A stretch of DNA of 64,000 nucleotides, taken from Gloeomargarita sp. SRBZ-1_bins_9. Lineage in GTDB: Bacteria > Cyanobacteriota > Cyanobacteriia > Gloeomargaritales > Gloeomargaritaceae. The notes beneath the pieces are model-generated. The model was not told the origin of the DNA. It was given only the letters and a program-made list of their open reading frames with translations, and did no database searches. Both the position numbers and the translations under genes were made by a program. Shown one piece after another: positions 54,451-63,784 of the stretch (positions are counted from its first letter, which is position 1; each line of letters begins with the position of its first letter). The stretch is from assembly GCA_039794565.1 (NCBI GenBank), contig JAUQVX010000002.1:290194-354193 (forward strand), written 5' to 3'.

Positions 54451-55516
54451 GCAAGGCTTCGACCGCCGTAAGTATCTGGGCGTTATCCCACCCCCGGTAC
54501 CAATGGGCGGCAAGGGCACAACCCCCGGCGGCCACCCCCTCTTTGACAAAGCCCTGCTCGTAGGCCCGCAACGCCCCATAGCGGGAGTGACGGAAATCCA
54601 GGTGGGCGGTGACCAGGGGAGCTTGTAGGTCTGCTGCCAGGGCCACCACCTGGGCGCTGGGGTCCTTCACCACCCAACCAGTGGTACCCACAGCTACTTG
54701 TTCCGGTCGCCAGGACAACCCTTCATGGCGAGCAATCGCCTGGATCAAGGCCCACACGGCCAGCATTTGCGTCCCCCCGGCTAATAAAACCGGTACTTCC
54801 TGATGCAGCGCCAGCGTCATTGCCGCCACCACCACCTGCATGGGGTCCCCTAAGGCCGCCACCACCGCCCAGGGGTCCCGCAACCGCTCCCGGCATTGGG
54901 CTAAACCCGCTTGCACCACCCGCCATTTCTGGGTGTGGTTACACTGGGGATGGCTACTGCTGACTCGCCCCTGGGCAGCCCACCCCAATCCCGTCAACAC
55001 CCCCAGCGCTGTCGTCGTGCCCCCCACCACACACTCCCCAATAACGAAGTAGTGCTTGGGGAAGGCCTCCGCCAACCGTTTTCCCGTATCCCAGCCCTGC
55101 TGCCAGAGATGATGCACAACTGGCAAATCCATCGCCTGCCCCGTACTCACGCAGCGGGCAATGACTGGGCCAAGGGGAATGGCCGGTACCGACAGGGGCA
55201 CAGGCAGTCCCGTATTCACCAGCACCACCGGCAGGTTCAGGGTCTGGACCAGTGCCCGGGAGATATACACCGGCGATACCCCGGCAGTCAGGGGCGGCAA
55301 AGGGTATAGGGGGTTCCTCTGGGGGCCGCGCAGCAAAAATTCCCCATCCGCTGCTGCTGTCAATCGTCGGGCGCTAGGTGTAACCCCTGCCGCCGAAATC
55401 CCTGGAATCAGGGCTGTTTCCGTAAATCCCAGCACGCAAATGAGTGCGGGGGGGTGCCCTTGCACTCGAGCGCACCACTGGTCCAGATGAGGGATTTGCG
55501 TGTGCTTGCGGATCAC
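54365..55516 (-). CDS. cobT: CobT-type nicotinate-nucleotide phosphoribosyltransferase (TIGR00303-like)
   Basis: A 383-aa enzyme activating the lower ligand of cobalamin/pseudocobalamin by transferring phosphoribose from nicotinate mononucleotide. Seen: ICVLGFTETALIPGISAAGV, HYFVIGECVVGGTTTALGVL, SSSHPQCNHTQKW, MTLALHQEVPVLLAGGTQM, and HLDFRHSRYGALRAYEQGFV. Start taken at GTG 55516, which forms a 4-nt GTGA overlap with the upstream gene; the longer frame to 55690 lies in that gene. The normal C-terminus appears to end near AVEALLTQEL, after which about 28 residues (AAPAGSPAPGRESRLTP...) read antisense through ddl. I infer loss of the original stop. Confidence 0.85.
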   Translation of the reverse strand: MIRKHTQIPHLDQWCARVQGHPPALICVLGFTETALIPGISAAGVTPSARRLTAAADGEFLLRGPQRNPLYPLPPLTAGVSPVYISRALVQTLNLPVVLVNTGLPVPLSVPAIPLGPVIARCVSTGQAMDLPVVHHLWQQGWDTGKRLAEAFPKHYFVIGECVVGGTTTALGVLTGLGWAAQGRVSSSHPQCNHTQKWRVVQAGLAQCRERLRDPWAVVAALGDPMQVVVAAMTLALHQEVPVLLAGGTQMLAVWALIQAIARHEGLSWRPEQVAVGTTGWVVKDPSAQVVALAADLQAPLVTAHLDFRHSRYGALRAYEQGFVKEGVAAGGCALAAHWYRGWDNAQILTAVEALLTQELAAPAGSPAPGRESRLTPTGEDTC

Positions 55517-56157
55517 CACTCTTCCAGTCCCAGCCAGGACCGCAACCAGGTCGGTGGGGGTGGGACCGGCGCATCCAGTCGTTCCAACAACGCCCAAGCC
55601 ACCAACTGCACCACAAAGGTGTAAACCGCCGCGTTGATCATCACCAGCATCACCGTTGCGATTTGAATGGCCAACACCGTTGGCTGCCACAGGATACCCA
55701 GCCGGTCAAAAAGCCACTCTAGGGCGCCGGTGGCCTGATTGGAGATATACAGCCACAGGTCCTCCCCTACCAGTACCGACAGCACGCCGATCTGGGCAAA
55801 AAAGCCCACCGTGCCTACCCCAATTGCCTGGAGAATCGTCATCCCCCAACCGGTGCCCCGGCGCCAGTGATACCCTAGCATCACCGCTAAAAATCCGTAG
55901 CGCAGCACATAGGCCAACCCGCGGGGTGGTCCCATCAACACCGACAGCAGCAAGAAGGTTGTGATCAATCCTAACCAACCCCAGCGATGGCCCCAACGGC
56001 GGGTCGCCAGCGCCAGAGGAATCGGTAAGAACAAGCGCAGCACCGGCGTCAGCCCCAGGTAAAAACTGGCTAACCAGGCTAAGCTGGCGGTGCTAGCCAA
56101 AAAGGACGTTTCCACCAGAGCCAGCGGCAAGGCGGGACGGGCCTGCGGCGGACTCAT
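55513..56157 (-). CDS. DUF2232-like integral membrane protein
   Basis: A 214-aa protein with about six hydrophobic segments (SLAWLASFYLGLTPVLRLFL, LGLITTFLLLSVLM, TVGFFAQIGVLSVLVGE, IQIATVMLVMINAAVYTFVV). The loop GPPRGLAYVLRYGFLAVMLG is the part that recalls DUF2232/YybS-type proteins. Function unknown; it may be an ECF-type S-component relative, which is speculation. Overlaps cobT by 4 nt, so it shares its operon; a cobalamin-related transport role is possible. Confidence 0.6.
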   Translation of the reverse strand: MSPPQARPALPLALVETSFLASTASLAWLASFYLGLTPVLRLFLPIPLALATRRWGHRWGWLGLITTFLLLSVLMGPPRGLAYVLRYGFLAVMLGYHWRRGTGWGMTILQAIGVGTVGFFAQIGVLSVLVGEDLWLYISNQATGALEWLFDRLGILWQPTVLAIQIATVMLVMINAAVYTFVVQLVAWALLERLDAPVPPPPTWLRSWLGLEEW

Positions 56158-56332
56158 CGCCTAGACTCCCCCATGTCTAGCATCAAAAAAGCTATCGGCC
56201 AAGCCCATCAAGATATAAGATAGAGCAGTTATAGCATTTCCACAGAAATGGTGGACCGGGCCACTGCTTCTGGCAACAACTGCAATCTATCGTTGTAGGA
56301 ACCAGGTGCGTCCTAATTCATCCCTTCTGTCT

Positions 56333-57472
56333 ATGAAGTTCACTGATAAAATCCGGCATCATTGGAGTAAATTGGTCGCCCCTTTGACGGGTCAGGTTCT
56401 GGCCCAGGGTTACTGGTTATCCGGTTGGGATTATTACCAGCACTATTGCCACCACAACCTCCCAGGTCTTGCCTATTATGTTTGTTGGTCCAGCCATCAA
56501 GAAATTTACACACCACCGCGGTCAATCTATCCCCAGCCACACCAGGGCTTCCAACGGACAACGGTTACCATACCTGAGACTTACTGGTTGGCTGTTCCCC
56601 AGGCCATCGTTTTAAGCGCCCGGCAGTCTGTCGGCAGTGTGATTGCCCATGATGGACGGGTCATTCATGATTCCTCGCGCCAGTGGAGTCGTCCCCCCAC
56701 AGATAACCAGGCCTGTCACTACAAATTTCCCCGCCCTAGGACTGTGGAAAAAACCATTGCAGCGGTGGGTATTGGGGGCGGTGGGATGAATTACTATCAT
56801 TGGCTGGTGGATGTTTTGCTCCGTATTCATTTACTTCAATATGGGGATATCTGGGATAGGATTGACTACTTTTTGCTTGATGAACCTAGCCCTAAATTAG
56901 CCATTACGTTGGATATACTAGGCATCCATCCATCCCAGCGTCTATATGCCCGTTTTGACCGCACACTGGCCAGCCCTTTGATTGTCTCTCCCAAATTTCC
57001 CACCTCGACCAGTCCCGCTTGGCATGTGGAGTTTCTCCGGCGTACTTTTTTACCCTACTGCGATACCACCCGCTGTGGGATGCCCAAAAAAATCTACATT
57101 AGCCGTGCCAAGGCCAGCCGGCGGCGCATTGTCAACGAAGAAGAATTGCTTGGTTATTTGGCTCCTTTGGGCTACAGGCCCGTCTGGTTAGAAGACCTCA
57201 GCTTTATGGAGCAGATCAGTTTATTTGCCCAGGCCCAAAGGGTAATAGGTATGCATGGAGCCGGGCTAACCAATATCCTCTGGTGTCCACCTGGCAGCCG
57301 GGTATTGGAGATATTCCCCAGTGCATCGATCGCCAGCTACTACTGGGTTTTAGCCAACCATGTGGGGATGGACTATCACTACTTTGTATCTAATGCTCCA
57401 CCCCTACCCCAACAGGATACAGTCATCAACCTCCGGACCTTCCGCCAGGCCGTGGAACTGTTCGAGTCCTAA
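56333..57472 (+). CDS. Glycosyltransferase family 61 protein
   Basis: A 379-aa glycosyltransferase (DUF563/GT61). Seen: [40 protein letters not shown], the C-terminal [20 protein letters not shown] and [15 protein letters not shown]. These match the conserved core of GT61, which adds xylose or other sugars to glycans or exopolysaccharide. The DNA is visibly more AT-rich than neighbouring genes, with freer codon use, which suggests transfer. ATG 56333 is chosen; GTG 56306 is an alternative. The end overlaps rplT by 4 nt. Confidence 0.85.
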   Translation: MKFTDKIRHHWSKLVAPLTGQVLAQGYWLSGWDYYQHYCHHNLPGLAYYVCWSSHQEIYTPPRSIYPQPHQGFQRTTVTIPETYWLAVPQAIVLSARQSVGSVIAHDGRVIHDSSRQWSRPPTDNQACHYKFPRPRTVEKTIAAVGIGGGGMNYYHWLVDVLLRIHLLQYGDIWDRIDYFLLDEPSPKLAITLDILGIHPSQRLYARFDRTLASPLIVSPKFPTSTSPAWHVEFLRRTFLPYCDTTRCGMPKKIYISRAKASRRRIVNEEELLGYLAPLGYRPVWLEDLSFMEQISLFAQAQRVIGMHGAGLTNILWCPPGSRVLEIFPSASIASYYWVLANHVGMDYHYFVSNAPPLPQQDTVINLRTFRQAVELFES

Positions 57473-57819
57473 CCGGCGTTTTTGGCCGCCTGGACCACTT
57501 GGGCAAAGGTATCCGGGTCAAAAATGCTCATCTGGGCCAGCATTTTGCGGTTAAGAGCGATGTTGGCCTTATGGAGCTGCCCGATGAACTGGCTGTAGGA
57601 CAGGCCGGCAGGGCGAGTTGCGGCATTAATGCGGGCGATCCACAGTTGGCGAAAATCCCGTTTTTTCTCGCGCCGGTGCCGGTAGGCGTGCCGCAGGGCC
57701 TTCATAACCCGCTGGTTGGCCGTGCGAAACAGCAACGACGCTGCCCCCCGATACCCCTTCGCCAATTTCAGGATTTTTTTCCGCCGCTTGCGGGCCACAT
57801 TCCCCCGTTTGACACGCAT
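57469..57819 (-). CDS. rplT: 50S ribosomal protein L20
   Basis: A 116-aa early assembly protein of the large subunit. Seen: [80 protein letters not shown]. Length is normal. It follows rpmI by about 10 nt. infC, which often precedes rpmI-rplT, is not present here. Confidence 0.98.
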   Translation of the reverse strand: MRVKRGNVARKRRKKILKLAKGYRGAASLLFRTANQRVMKALRHAYRHRREKKRDFRQLWIARINAATRPAGLSYSQFIGQLHKANIALNRKMLAQMSIFDPDTFAQVVQAAKNAG

Positions 57820-57829
57820 GACCGCCTCC

Positions 57830-58030
57830 CTAGCGCACCAACATCAGCCGCACATTGGCCACATCCTGGGCACTCACCGACACCATCTGGGCCAGCCGCC
57901 GTTTCCGCTTACTGGTTTTCTTCTGCAATAGGTGATTCCGCATACTCTGACGCCGCACAATTTTGCCGCTGCCGGTCACCTGAAACCGCTTAGCCGCCGC
58001 CTTCCGGGTCTTGAGCTTCTGCTTGGACAT
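57830..58030 (-). CDS. rpmI: 50S ribosomal protein L35
   Basis: A 66-aa basic protein: [63 protein letters not shown] 58030 is chosen because the family starts [15 protein letters not shown]; the six residues before it are not L35-like. Cotranscribed with rplT. Confidence 0.96.
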   Translation of the reverse strand: MSKQKLKTRKAAAKRFQVTGSGKIVRRQSMRNHLLQKKTSKRKRRLAQMVSVSAQDVANVRLMLVR

Positions 58031-58091
58031 GGCCCTTACCAAAGTCACGATCCTTTATCTTACAAGCGGGGGTATCCCTCTGGCAAGTCCC

Positions 58092-59483
58092 CTACTCCGG
58101 CGTCAGACCCGCCTCCCGGGCTGCTTGGGCCACGGCTTGGGCCACCGTCGGTACCACCCGCCCATCGAACACCGACGGGATGATGTAATCCCGTTGCAAT
58201 TCCTGGGGAGAGACCAAGCTGGCAATCGCCCGCGCCGCCGCCAGGTACAAATCAGGGGTCAAATGCCGCACCCGACTATCGAGCGCCCCCCGGAAAATGC
58301 CCGGAAACGCCAGGACGTTGTTGATCTGGTTGGGGTAATCGCTCCGCCCCGTGGCCATCACCGCCACCTTGTCTTCGATGGCTTCCGGTTGAATTTCCGG
58401 CACCGGGTTGGCCATGGCAAACACGATGGGGTCCGGAGCCATGGCGTGGATCATGGCGGGGGTCACGGCGCCCGGCACGCTCAAACCCAAAAAGACATCC
58501 GCCTCCACCAGGGCATCGGCCAAGGTACCCGTTTGGGGAACGGCAAAGGCCCGTTTCATGGAGTGCAAGTCAGGGCGTTGGGTACTGACAATGCCCTGGG
58601 AATCGCACAGGACTAACCCCTGCGCGCCCGCCCGCTTCAGGAGGGCTGCCACCGCCAGACCCGCCGCCCCCGCCCCGTTGATAACAATCCGCACCCGCTC
58701 CAGGGACTTCCCCACCCAACGCAGGGCATTGAGCAGAGCCGCCAGGGTCACGATCGCCGTGCCGTGCTGGTCGTCGTGAAACACAGGAATAGCCAACTCC
58801 CGTTGCAGGCGCTGCTCGATGGCAAAACAGCGGGGCGCGCTGATGTCCTCCAAATTGATCCCCCCAAACACCGGCGCCAGATACTTGACCGTCGCCACGA
58901 TGGCCTCCGGGTCCTGGGTATCCAAACAGATGGGAAAAGCATCAATACCGGCAAATTCCTTAAACAACATGGCCTTGCCCTCCATGACCGGTAGGGCCGC
59001 GTAGGGTCCCAAATTCCCCAACCCCAAAACGGCGCTCCCATCCGTGACAATAGCTACGCAATTTTGCTTGATGGTGAAGCGATAGACCTGCTCCGGATGC
59101 TGGGCGATTTCCGCGCACACCCGTCCCACCCCCGGCGTATAGGCCATGGCCAGGTCCGCTTGGTTTTTCAGGGGAATTTTGCTTTGCAGGTGAATTTTTC
59201 CCCCCTGGTGCAACTGAAACGTCCGGTCGTCCACACTCAGCAACCGCACCTGGGGGAGTGCCCTGATAGCCGCAATAATCTGCTCCTCGTGCTCCGGGCC
59301 AGTGGCATCAATGGTGATTTCCCGGATGGCCCTTTGGCGGGTTTGTTCAATCAAGTCAATCGGTCCCAGGTTCCCCCCCGCCTCCCCGATGGCCTGCAAA
59401 ACCGCCGCCAACTGCCCAACTCGATTAGGAATTTCGATGCGCACCGTCAAACGAAAACTGGGGCTAGGGGTCAGGGAAGTCAT
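58092..59483 (-). CDS. me: NAD(P)-dependent malic enzyme with N-terminal ACT domain
   Basis: A 463-aa malic enzyme that converts malate to pyruvate and CO2. An ACT-like regulatory domain (residues about 8-85, RLTVRIEIPNRVGQLAAVLQ) is followed by the malic domain: LAMAYTPGVGRVCAEIA, IVTDGSAVLGLGNLGPYAAL, VMEGKAMLFKEFAGIDAFPI, and FGGINLEDISAPRCFAIEQ. The NAD-binding half (VINGAGAAGLAVAALLKRAG, FAMANPVPEI, SDYPNQINNVLAFPG) follows. Catalytic and metal residues look intact. Gene me is the cyanobacterial name (Synechocystis Slr0721-like). It is separated from rplS by 80 nt. Confidence 0.92.
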   Translation of the reverse strand: MTSLTPSPSFRLTVRIEIPNRVGQLAAVLQAIGEAGGNLGPIDLIEQTRQRAIREITIDATGPEHEEQIIAAIRALPQVRLLSVDDRTFQLHQGGKIHLQSKIPLKNQADLAMAYTPGVGRVCAEIAQHPEQVYRFTIKQNCVAIVTDGSAVLGLGNLGPYAALPVMEGKAMLFKEFAGIDAFPICLDTQDPEAIVATVKYLAPVFGGINLEDISAPRCFAIEQRLQRELAIPVFHDDQHGTAIVTLAALLNALRWVGKSLERVRIVINGAGAAGLAVAALLKRAGAQGLVLCDSQGIVSTQRPDLHSMKRAFAVPQTGTLADALVEADVFLGLSVPGAVTPAMIHAMAPDPIVFAMANPVPEIQPEAIEDKVAVMATGRSDYPNQINNVLAFPGIFRGALDSRVRHLTPDLYLAAARAIASLVSPQELQRDYIIPSVFDGRVVPTVAQAVAQAAREAGLTPE

Positions 59484-59563
59484 GTAAAAATCCCCTGTCT
59501 TTTGCCGTCCTCTACTTTATCAAACATCAAACCGGGCGCTGGTCAACCGTTCCACCGGAACCG

Positions 59564-59920
59564 TTAGGTTTCAAAGCGCTGTTTGAGGCGCGTCGCTTTC
59601 CCCACCCGTTTCCGCAGGTAGTACAGTTTAGCCCGACGCACCACCGACTTGCGCAGCACCTGAATACTGGCAATCCGGGGCGAATGCACCAAAAACACCC
59701 GTTCCACCCCCACACCTTGGAACGTCTTGCGCACCGTAATACTCAAATTGACCCCTGTACCGCGCCGCGCGATCACCACCCCCTCGTAGGGCTGCACCCG
59801 TTCCTTGCCCCCCTCTTGAATCAGCACCCCAACGCGCACAACGTCGCCCACCTCAATAAGGGGCACATCCGGTTTCAGGTACTCGGCTTCAATGGACCGA
59901 ATAATTGCCTGGGCGTTCAT
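59564..59920 (-). CDS. rplS: 50S ribosomal protein L19
   Basis: A 118-aa protein at the 30S-50S interface. Seen: [103 protein letters not shown] 59920 matches the family; ATG 59926 adds two residues. Its start lies inside the end of the trmH-like gene. Confidence 0.98.
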   Translation of the reverse strand: MNAQAIIRSIEAEYLKPDVPLIEVGDVVRVGVLIQEGGKERVQPYEGVVIARRGTGVNLSITVRKTFQGVGVERVFLVHSPRIASIQVLRKSVVRRAKLYYLRKRVGKATRLKQRFET

Positions 59921-60743
59921 GGCCATTGCTGAATTGATGACAATCCCCCATCATAAGCGAATTTCCTTCCCTTGTCCAGCGCTGGCGCCAGGCTTCGTAC
60001 AGGCATAGGGCGGCCACAATGGCCACGTTCAAGGACTCCACCCCCGGCTGCTGGGGAATCCGCGCCACCCAATCAGCCATTGGCAGCCAGGCCTCCGGCA
60101 ATCCCTGGCCCTCATTACCCAGCAAAAGCAGCGTTGGCCGAGTCCAATCCACCTGCCAGTAGAGCCGTTCCCCTGGAGCTGCGGTGGCAATTATTTGCAC
60201 TTGCTGTTGTTGGTAGGCCTGCAGGACAGCCAGAGGGTCCCCACACACCTGGGGCCGACACCGGAACCATTGTCCCGCCGCTGCCCGCAACACCTTGGGG
60301 TGGTAGGGGTCCACGCTATCGTCCGTCAACCAAAGCTGGGTTACGCCGACCGCAGCCGCCGTGCGAATCAAGGTCCCCACGTTGCCCGGGTCCTGCAAGC
60401 AATAGCCCAGCAACTGGAGCCAGCCGATGACGAGTTGAGTGCTGGGGGGAGGAATGGATGCCACGGCCACCACCCCATCGGGATGCACCGTCGTTGCCAG
60501 GGCCTCCAGCACCTGGGGATGCACCAACTGGCCCAGGCCCGCCGGCAATTGCCCTAGGACCTCCGGGTGGCGTTCCGCCCAAGCAGACGTATAGCAAATC
60601 ACTTTCAGCGGGATACCCTGGCGCAGCGCCTCCACCAGCAGATGCGTCCCCTCCAGCAGAAATTCTCCCGTTTCCCGGCGTCCTTTGGCCCTATGGAGGG
60701 AGCGGATATGGTGCACCAGGGGATGCCGCCGGCTGGTGATCAC
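59889..60743 (-). CDS. SPOUT-class RNA 2'-O-methyltransferase (TrmH/RlmB-like)
   Basis: An enzyme of about 284 aa that methylates a ribose in tRNA or 23S rRNA with SAM. An N-terminal substrate-binding domain ([33 protein letters not shown]) precedes the SPOUT domain with [34 protein letters not shown] and [20 protein letters not shown], the knotted SAM site. Start taken at GTG 60743, which gives a 4-nt GTGA overlap with sdhB; the longer upstream frame lies in sdhB. The last residues ([19 protein letters not shown]) overlap rplS by about 30 nt and are not conserved. Target site unknown. Confidence 0.87.
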   Translation of the reverse strand: MITSRRHPLVHHIRSLHRAKGRRETGEFLLEGTHLLVEALRQGIPLKVICYTSAWAERHPEVLGQLPAGLGQLVHPQVLEALATTVHPDGVVAVASIPPPSTQLVIGWLQLLGYCLQDPGNVGTLIRTAAAVGVTQLWLTDDSVDPYHPKVLRAAAGQWFRCRPQVCGDPLAVLQAYQQQQVQIIATAAPGERLYWQVDWTRPTLLLLGNEGQGLPEAWLPMADWVARIPQQPGVESLNVAIVAALCLYEAWRQRWTREGNSLMMGDCHQFSNGHERPGNYSVH

Positions 60744-61474
60744 CCCGACCCCCAGGAGCGCCAATACTGCCGCCGCATCCGGGCAATCACCGTCAGCGGA
60801 ATACCCTGGGGGCAAACGGCGGCGCACTCCCCGTGGTTGGAGCAGTGCCCAAAGCCCTCCGCCTCCATCTGCGCCACCATTTGTTGTACCCGCCGGGCCG
60901 CCTCCGGTTGTCCCTGGGGCAGGAGACTCAGATGGGTAATTTTCGCCCCCACAAACAACGCAGCCGAGTGGTTAGGACAGGCCGCCACACAGGCCCCGCA
61001 ACCAATACATGCTGCCGCCTGAAAAGCCTGCTCCGCCGTATGCCTGGGGACCGGGATGCTGTTGGCTTCCGGCGCACTCCCCACATTCACGCTGATGTAC
61101 CCCCCTCGGACCATGATTCGGTCCAGTGCACTCCGGTCCACCACCAAATCCCGCACCACGGGAAATCCCGGCAACGGCTCTAGCGTCAAGGTCTCTCCGG
61201 TGCGAAAGCGACGCATGTACACCTGACAGGTGGTCACTCCCCCTTGCCCGTGGGGGACCCCATTGACCAGCACCCCGCAACTGCCACAGATACCCTCCCG
61301 GCAATCACTCTCAAAGGCCACCGGCATTTGTCCAGTTCCTATAAGCTGCTCATTCAACTGGTCCAGGGTTTCCAGCAGCGACCACCGGGGGGATACGTTT
61401 TCCAAGGTGTAACTGGCCCAGCGTCCCGTTTGCTCAGGATGTTCTTGTCGCCAGATTTTCAGACGTATGTCCAT
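60740..61474 (-). CDS. sdhB: Succinate dehydrogenase/fumarate reductase iron-sulfur subunit
   Basis: A 244-aa subunit linking the flavoprotein to quinone. [2Fe-2S] ligands are in CREGICGSCGVLVNG and the later Cys in TTCQVYM. The [4Fe-4S]/[3Fe-4S] clusters use CIGCGACVAACPNHS and CSNHGECAAVCPQGI. It is of the type with a short loop and the CxxxGxC pattern seen in cyanobacteria and Bacteroidetes. sdhA and membrane anchors are not nearby; cyanobacterial sdh genes are usually scattered. The 3' end overlaps trmH-like by 4 nt, and the 5' end lies inside the GT41-like gene by 41 nt. Confidence 0.93.
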   Translation of the reverse strand: MDIRLKIWRQEHPEQTGRWASYTLENVSPRWSLLETLDQLNEQLIGTGQMPVAFESDCREGICGSCGVLVNGVPHGQGGVTTCQVYMRRFRTGETLTLEPLPGFPVVRDLVVDRSALDRIMVRGGYISVNVGSAPEANSIPVPRHTAEQAFQAAACIGCGACVAACPNHSAALFVGAKITHLSLLPQGQPEAARRVQQMVAQMEAEGFGHCSNHGECAAVCPQGIPLTVIARMRRQYWRSWGSG

Positions 61475-63692
61475 CCGTCATCGGCGAGGAATGTGTCCCC
61501 TTCATGCTAGCACCTCCCGTCTCCATACCCGCCAAATAACGCTCCCACATCTGCCAGAGCATCTGGTCAAAGGCTTGGGCAAATTGACGACCATCCCACA
61601 AGGGCGAGGTCCGACGCGACAGGAACAACTGCTGGCGTACCCGACGGCGCAACTGGGCATCCGTTCCCAGGCGAATCCCCCACTCAATGTAGTCCTCCCC
61701 ACTCCAGGCAATCCCTTCACAAACACCACAATTGACCAAAAAGCTATAGCTATTGCGGGCCGCGTATTGTTGTCCCACCCGAGTCACCAGGGGAACCCCC
61801 ACCCAGAGCGCCTCCAGCGTCGTCGTCGCCCCATTGTAGGGATAGGTATCCAAAACCACATCGGCAATCCCCATATTGGCGCGGTGGATATATTCGTTGG
61901 GGTCCCTCGCGAGGAACTTCAAACGGTCCGGGTTCACCCCCTGTTCCTGGGCCAAGTCGCAGAAAAACTCCTGAATCCCCTGCTGGTCACCTATCCCCTT
62001 AATCAACAGATAACTATTCGGGACCGCCTTGAGGATTTCCAGTTGTAACCCCACAGTTTCATAATGGCGTTTGTAGCTGACCTGAGCGCTGTAGAAAACA
62101 GGGGCATCGGCGGGAATACCCAGGTGATCCCGACGCAGAGTAGGCACCCCCACTTCAAAACCATCCACAGCAATATAGCAGTGGGGTAAGCGCCACAGGG
62201 TTTCGCTGTAGTGGGCCTGGGCATTTTCGGGGAGCACATAGGGATCAACGACGAAATAATCAACCGCCGGCGACCCCGAAGCATCCCAGCCCAACCAAGT
62301 GACGATTACCGGCGCCGGTTTGTGGGCCAAAACCACACCAATAGCATTCAGTGTGACGCTATCTAGATCAATCAAAATATCAATTTCATCTTGATAAATC
62401 TGTTCAGCCATCCGGTTCACATCCCGATAGAAAACAAAAGTTTTACTATAGGGGACTAAAAACTGATGGGCAAACGGATCGGGCCTGCTGGCCAGGGCAT
62501 ACATATAAAAATCAATCCTCTCCCGATTTGCATAGCGAAGATACCAGCGCATCAGCCAGCCCACCGAATGTCGGCGCAGGGTATGGGATAGGAAACCCAC
62601 CCGCAGTTTTTCCCTCTGTCTAGGCCCATGGGTAAACACCTTAATATCCCGCTGAACGCAGGCCGTTAACTTACCAATAAACTCCCGCTTTAGGTGTTGA
62701 TTTTGTTCTAAATTATCCCTTAGGTACGGCAATAAAAAAGGCACGTTAAAAGGGGCGCGAACCGTTTGCTTAAGCATGGCTTCCATGGTGGGTATATCCC
62801 ATCGCACAACCTCTTCCAAGGCGGCAATATACCTTTGACCAATCTCGTGAATCTCTCCCTTATTTTTGCTCCGAATATACAATAGGCCCTGGAGAATTTT
62901 TTCAATGGCATCCAGCTGCTGTAGATAAGTACCGTGGTGCTGGGCAACTTCATAGAACTGGTAGGCTTTTTCCAGGCCCTTACGATATTCTTTCAAGTGG
63001 TAAAGAACGCCCACTAGGAAATGGTGATAGTCGCAGTTATGGGGTTCCTTGGTAAGACACCACTCCAGCAGGATGCGGGCCAGCTCACTATTACCCTTTT
63101 CGTGGTGTTGGATAACGGCACTGAAAAAGATGGTCTTGGTAAATTGCCGAAGATATTCTAATCCCAAATCCAATAAATCTTGCTGCCAGGGCTGGAGCGT
63201 CTTATCCTCGATTTCCATGAAGATAACATGTAAAGTATCCCGCAGGATTTGGCTGTTGACCTGGTCCGGGGATAGGCGCCGGAGATATTTAGGTAGGTCC
63301 AGTTCCCGGAGACGATCAAAGCGATGGTGGCGGGCCAAAGCTTCGGCATAGAGCAGGAGATTGTCGTGATCGTCGGGCGTTACTTCCCAAATCCATTGCC
63401 GCAACCAGCAGGCCAGGGGAGAATCGTCTCGCTCTTGGTACCAGTCGGCCGTCTGCTTCAGGAGGTCGAGAATGGTAGCCGTTCTGGCCTCGTCGAGATG
63501 GAGCAGGGCATGGAACCACAGGGTCTGGGCGGCATCCACATCTTCCTGGGCCAGAGCCGCGATGATGGCATAGGCGTAGGCATAGGCATCCTGGGGGTCC
63601 TGGGCCAGTAGGGCGCGGGCGTAGTCCGCCAGCTCCTCATAGGCCTGGTCGTGCAGATACTTTTGGACTTGGGATTCCCATGCTGGCTGCAT
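61434..63692 (-). CDS. TPR-containing GT41 (O-GlcNAc-transferase/SPINDLY-like) glycosyltransferase
   Basis: A 752-aa protein. Residues about 10-340 are helical repeats (ADYARALLAQDPQDAYAYAY, ARILLEWCLTKEPHNCDYHH) like TPRs. The C-terminal half is GT41-like: REKLRVGFLSHTLRRHSVGW, VIVTWLGWDASGSPAVDYFV, APVFYSAQVSYKRHYETVGL, ADVVLDTYPYNGATTTLEAL and WVGVPLVTRVGQQYAARNSY. These match the UDP-sugar-binding site of O-linked glycosyltransferases. It may glycosylate proteins or a glycan. Part of the gene is AT-richer than its neighbours. ATG 63692 is chosen over GTG 63707. The stop lies inside sdhB (41-nt overlap). Confidence 0.82.
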   Translation of the reverse strand: MQPAWESQVQKYLHDQAYEELADYARALLAQDPQDAYAYAYAIIAALAQEDVDAAQTLWFHALLHLDEARTATILDLLKQTADWYQERDDSPLACWLRQWIWEVTPDDHDNLLLYAEALARHHRFDRLRELDLPKYLRRLSPDQVNSQILRDTLHVIFMEIEDKTLQPWQQDLLDLGLEYLRQFTKTIFFSAVIQHHEKGNSELARILLEWCLTKEPHNCDYHHFLVGVLYHLKEYRKGLEKAYQFYEVAQHHGTYLQQLDAIEKILQGLLYIRSKNKGEIHEIGQRYIAALEEVVRWDIPTMEAMLKQTVRAPFNVPFLLPYLRDNLEQNQHLKREFIGKLTACVQRDIKVFTHGPRQREKLRVGFLSHTLRRHSVGWLMRWYLRYANRERIDFYMYALASRPDPFAHQFLVPYSKTFVFYRDVNRMAEQIYQDEIDILIDLDSVTLNAIGVVLAHKPAPVIVTWLGWDASGSPAVDYFVVDPYVLPENAQAHYSETLWRLPHCYIAVDGFEVGVPTLRRDHLGIPADAPVFYSAQVSYKRHYETVGLQLEILKAVPNSYLLIKGIGDQQGIQEFFCDLAQEQGVNPDRLKFLARDPNEYIHRANMGIADVVLDTYPYNGATTTLEALWVGVPLVTRVGQQYAARNSYSFLVNCGVCEGIAWSGEDYIEWGIRLGTDAQLRRRVRQQLFLSRRTSPLWDGRQFAQAFDQMLWQMWERYLAGMETGGASMKGTHSSPMTDGHTSENLATRTS

Positions 63693-63784
63693 CAGTCGGC
63701 CTGGCACTGGACTGTTCCTATGATAATGGCTCGCCGGGCGCGCTAAACGGTATGATCAAGCAGGGTTCTTTGTCGGATAGGGCT

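Noticed and set aside
59545..59565. AACCGTTCC/GGAACCGTT hairpin as the rplS terminator
   Set aside because: The stem has a C-C mismatch and no T run on the transcript strand.
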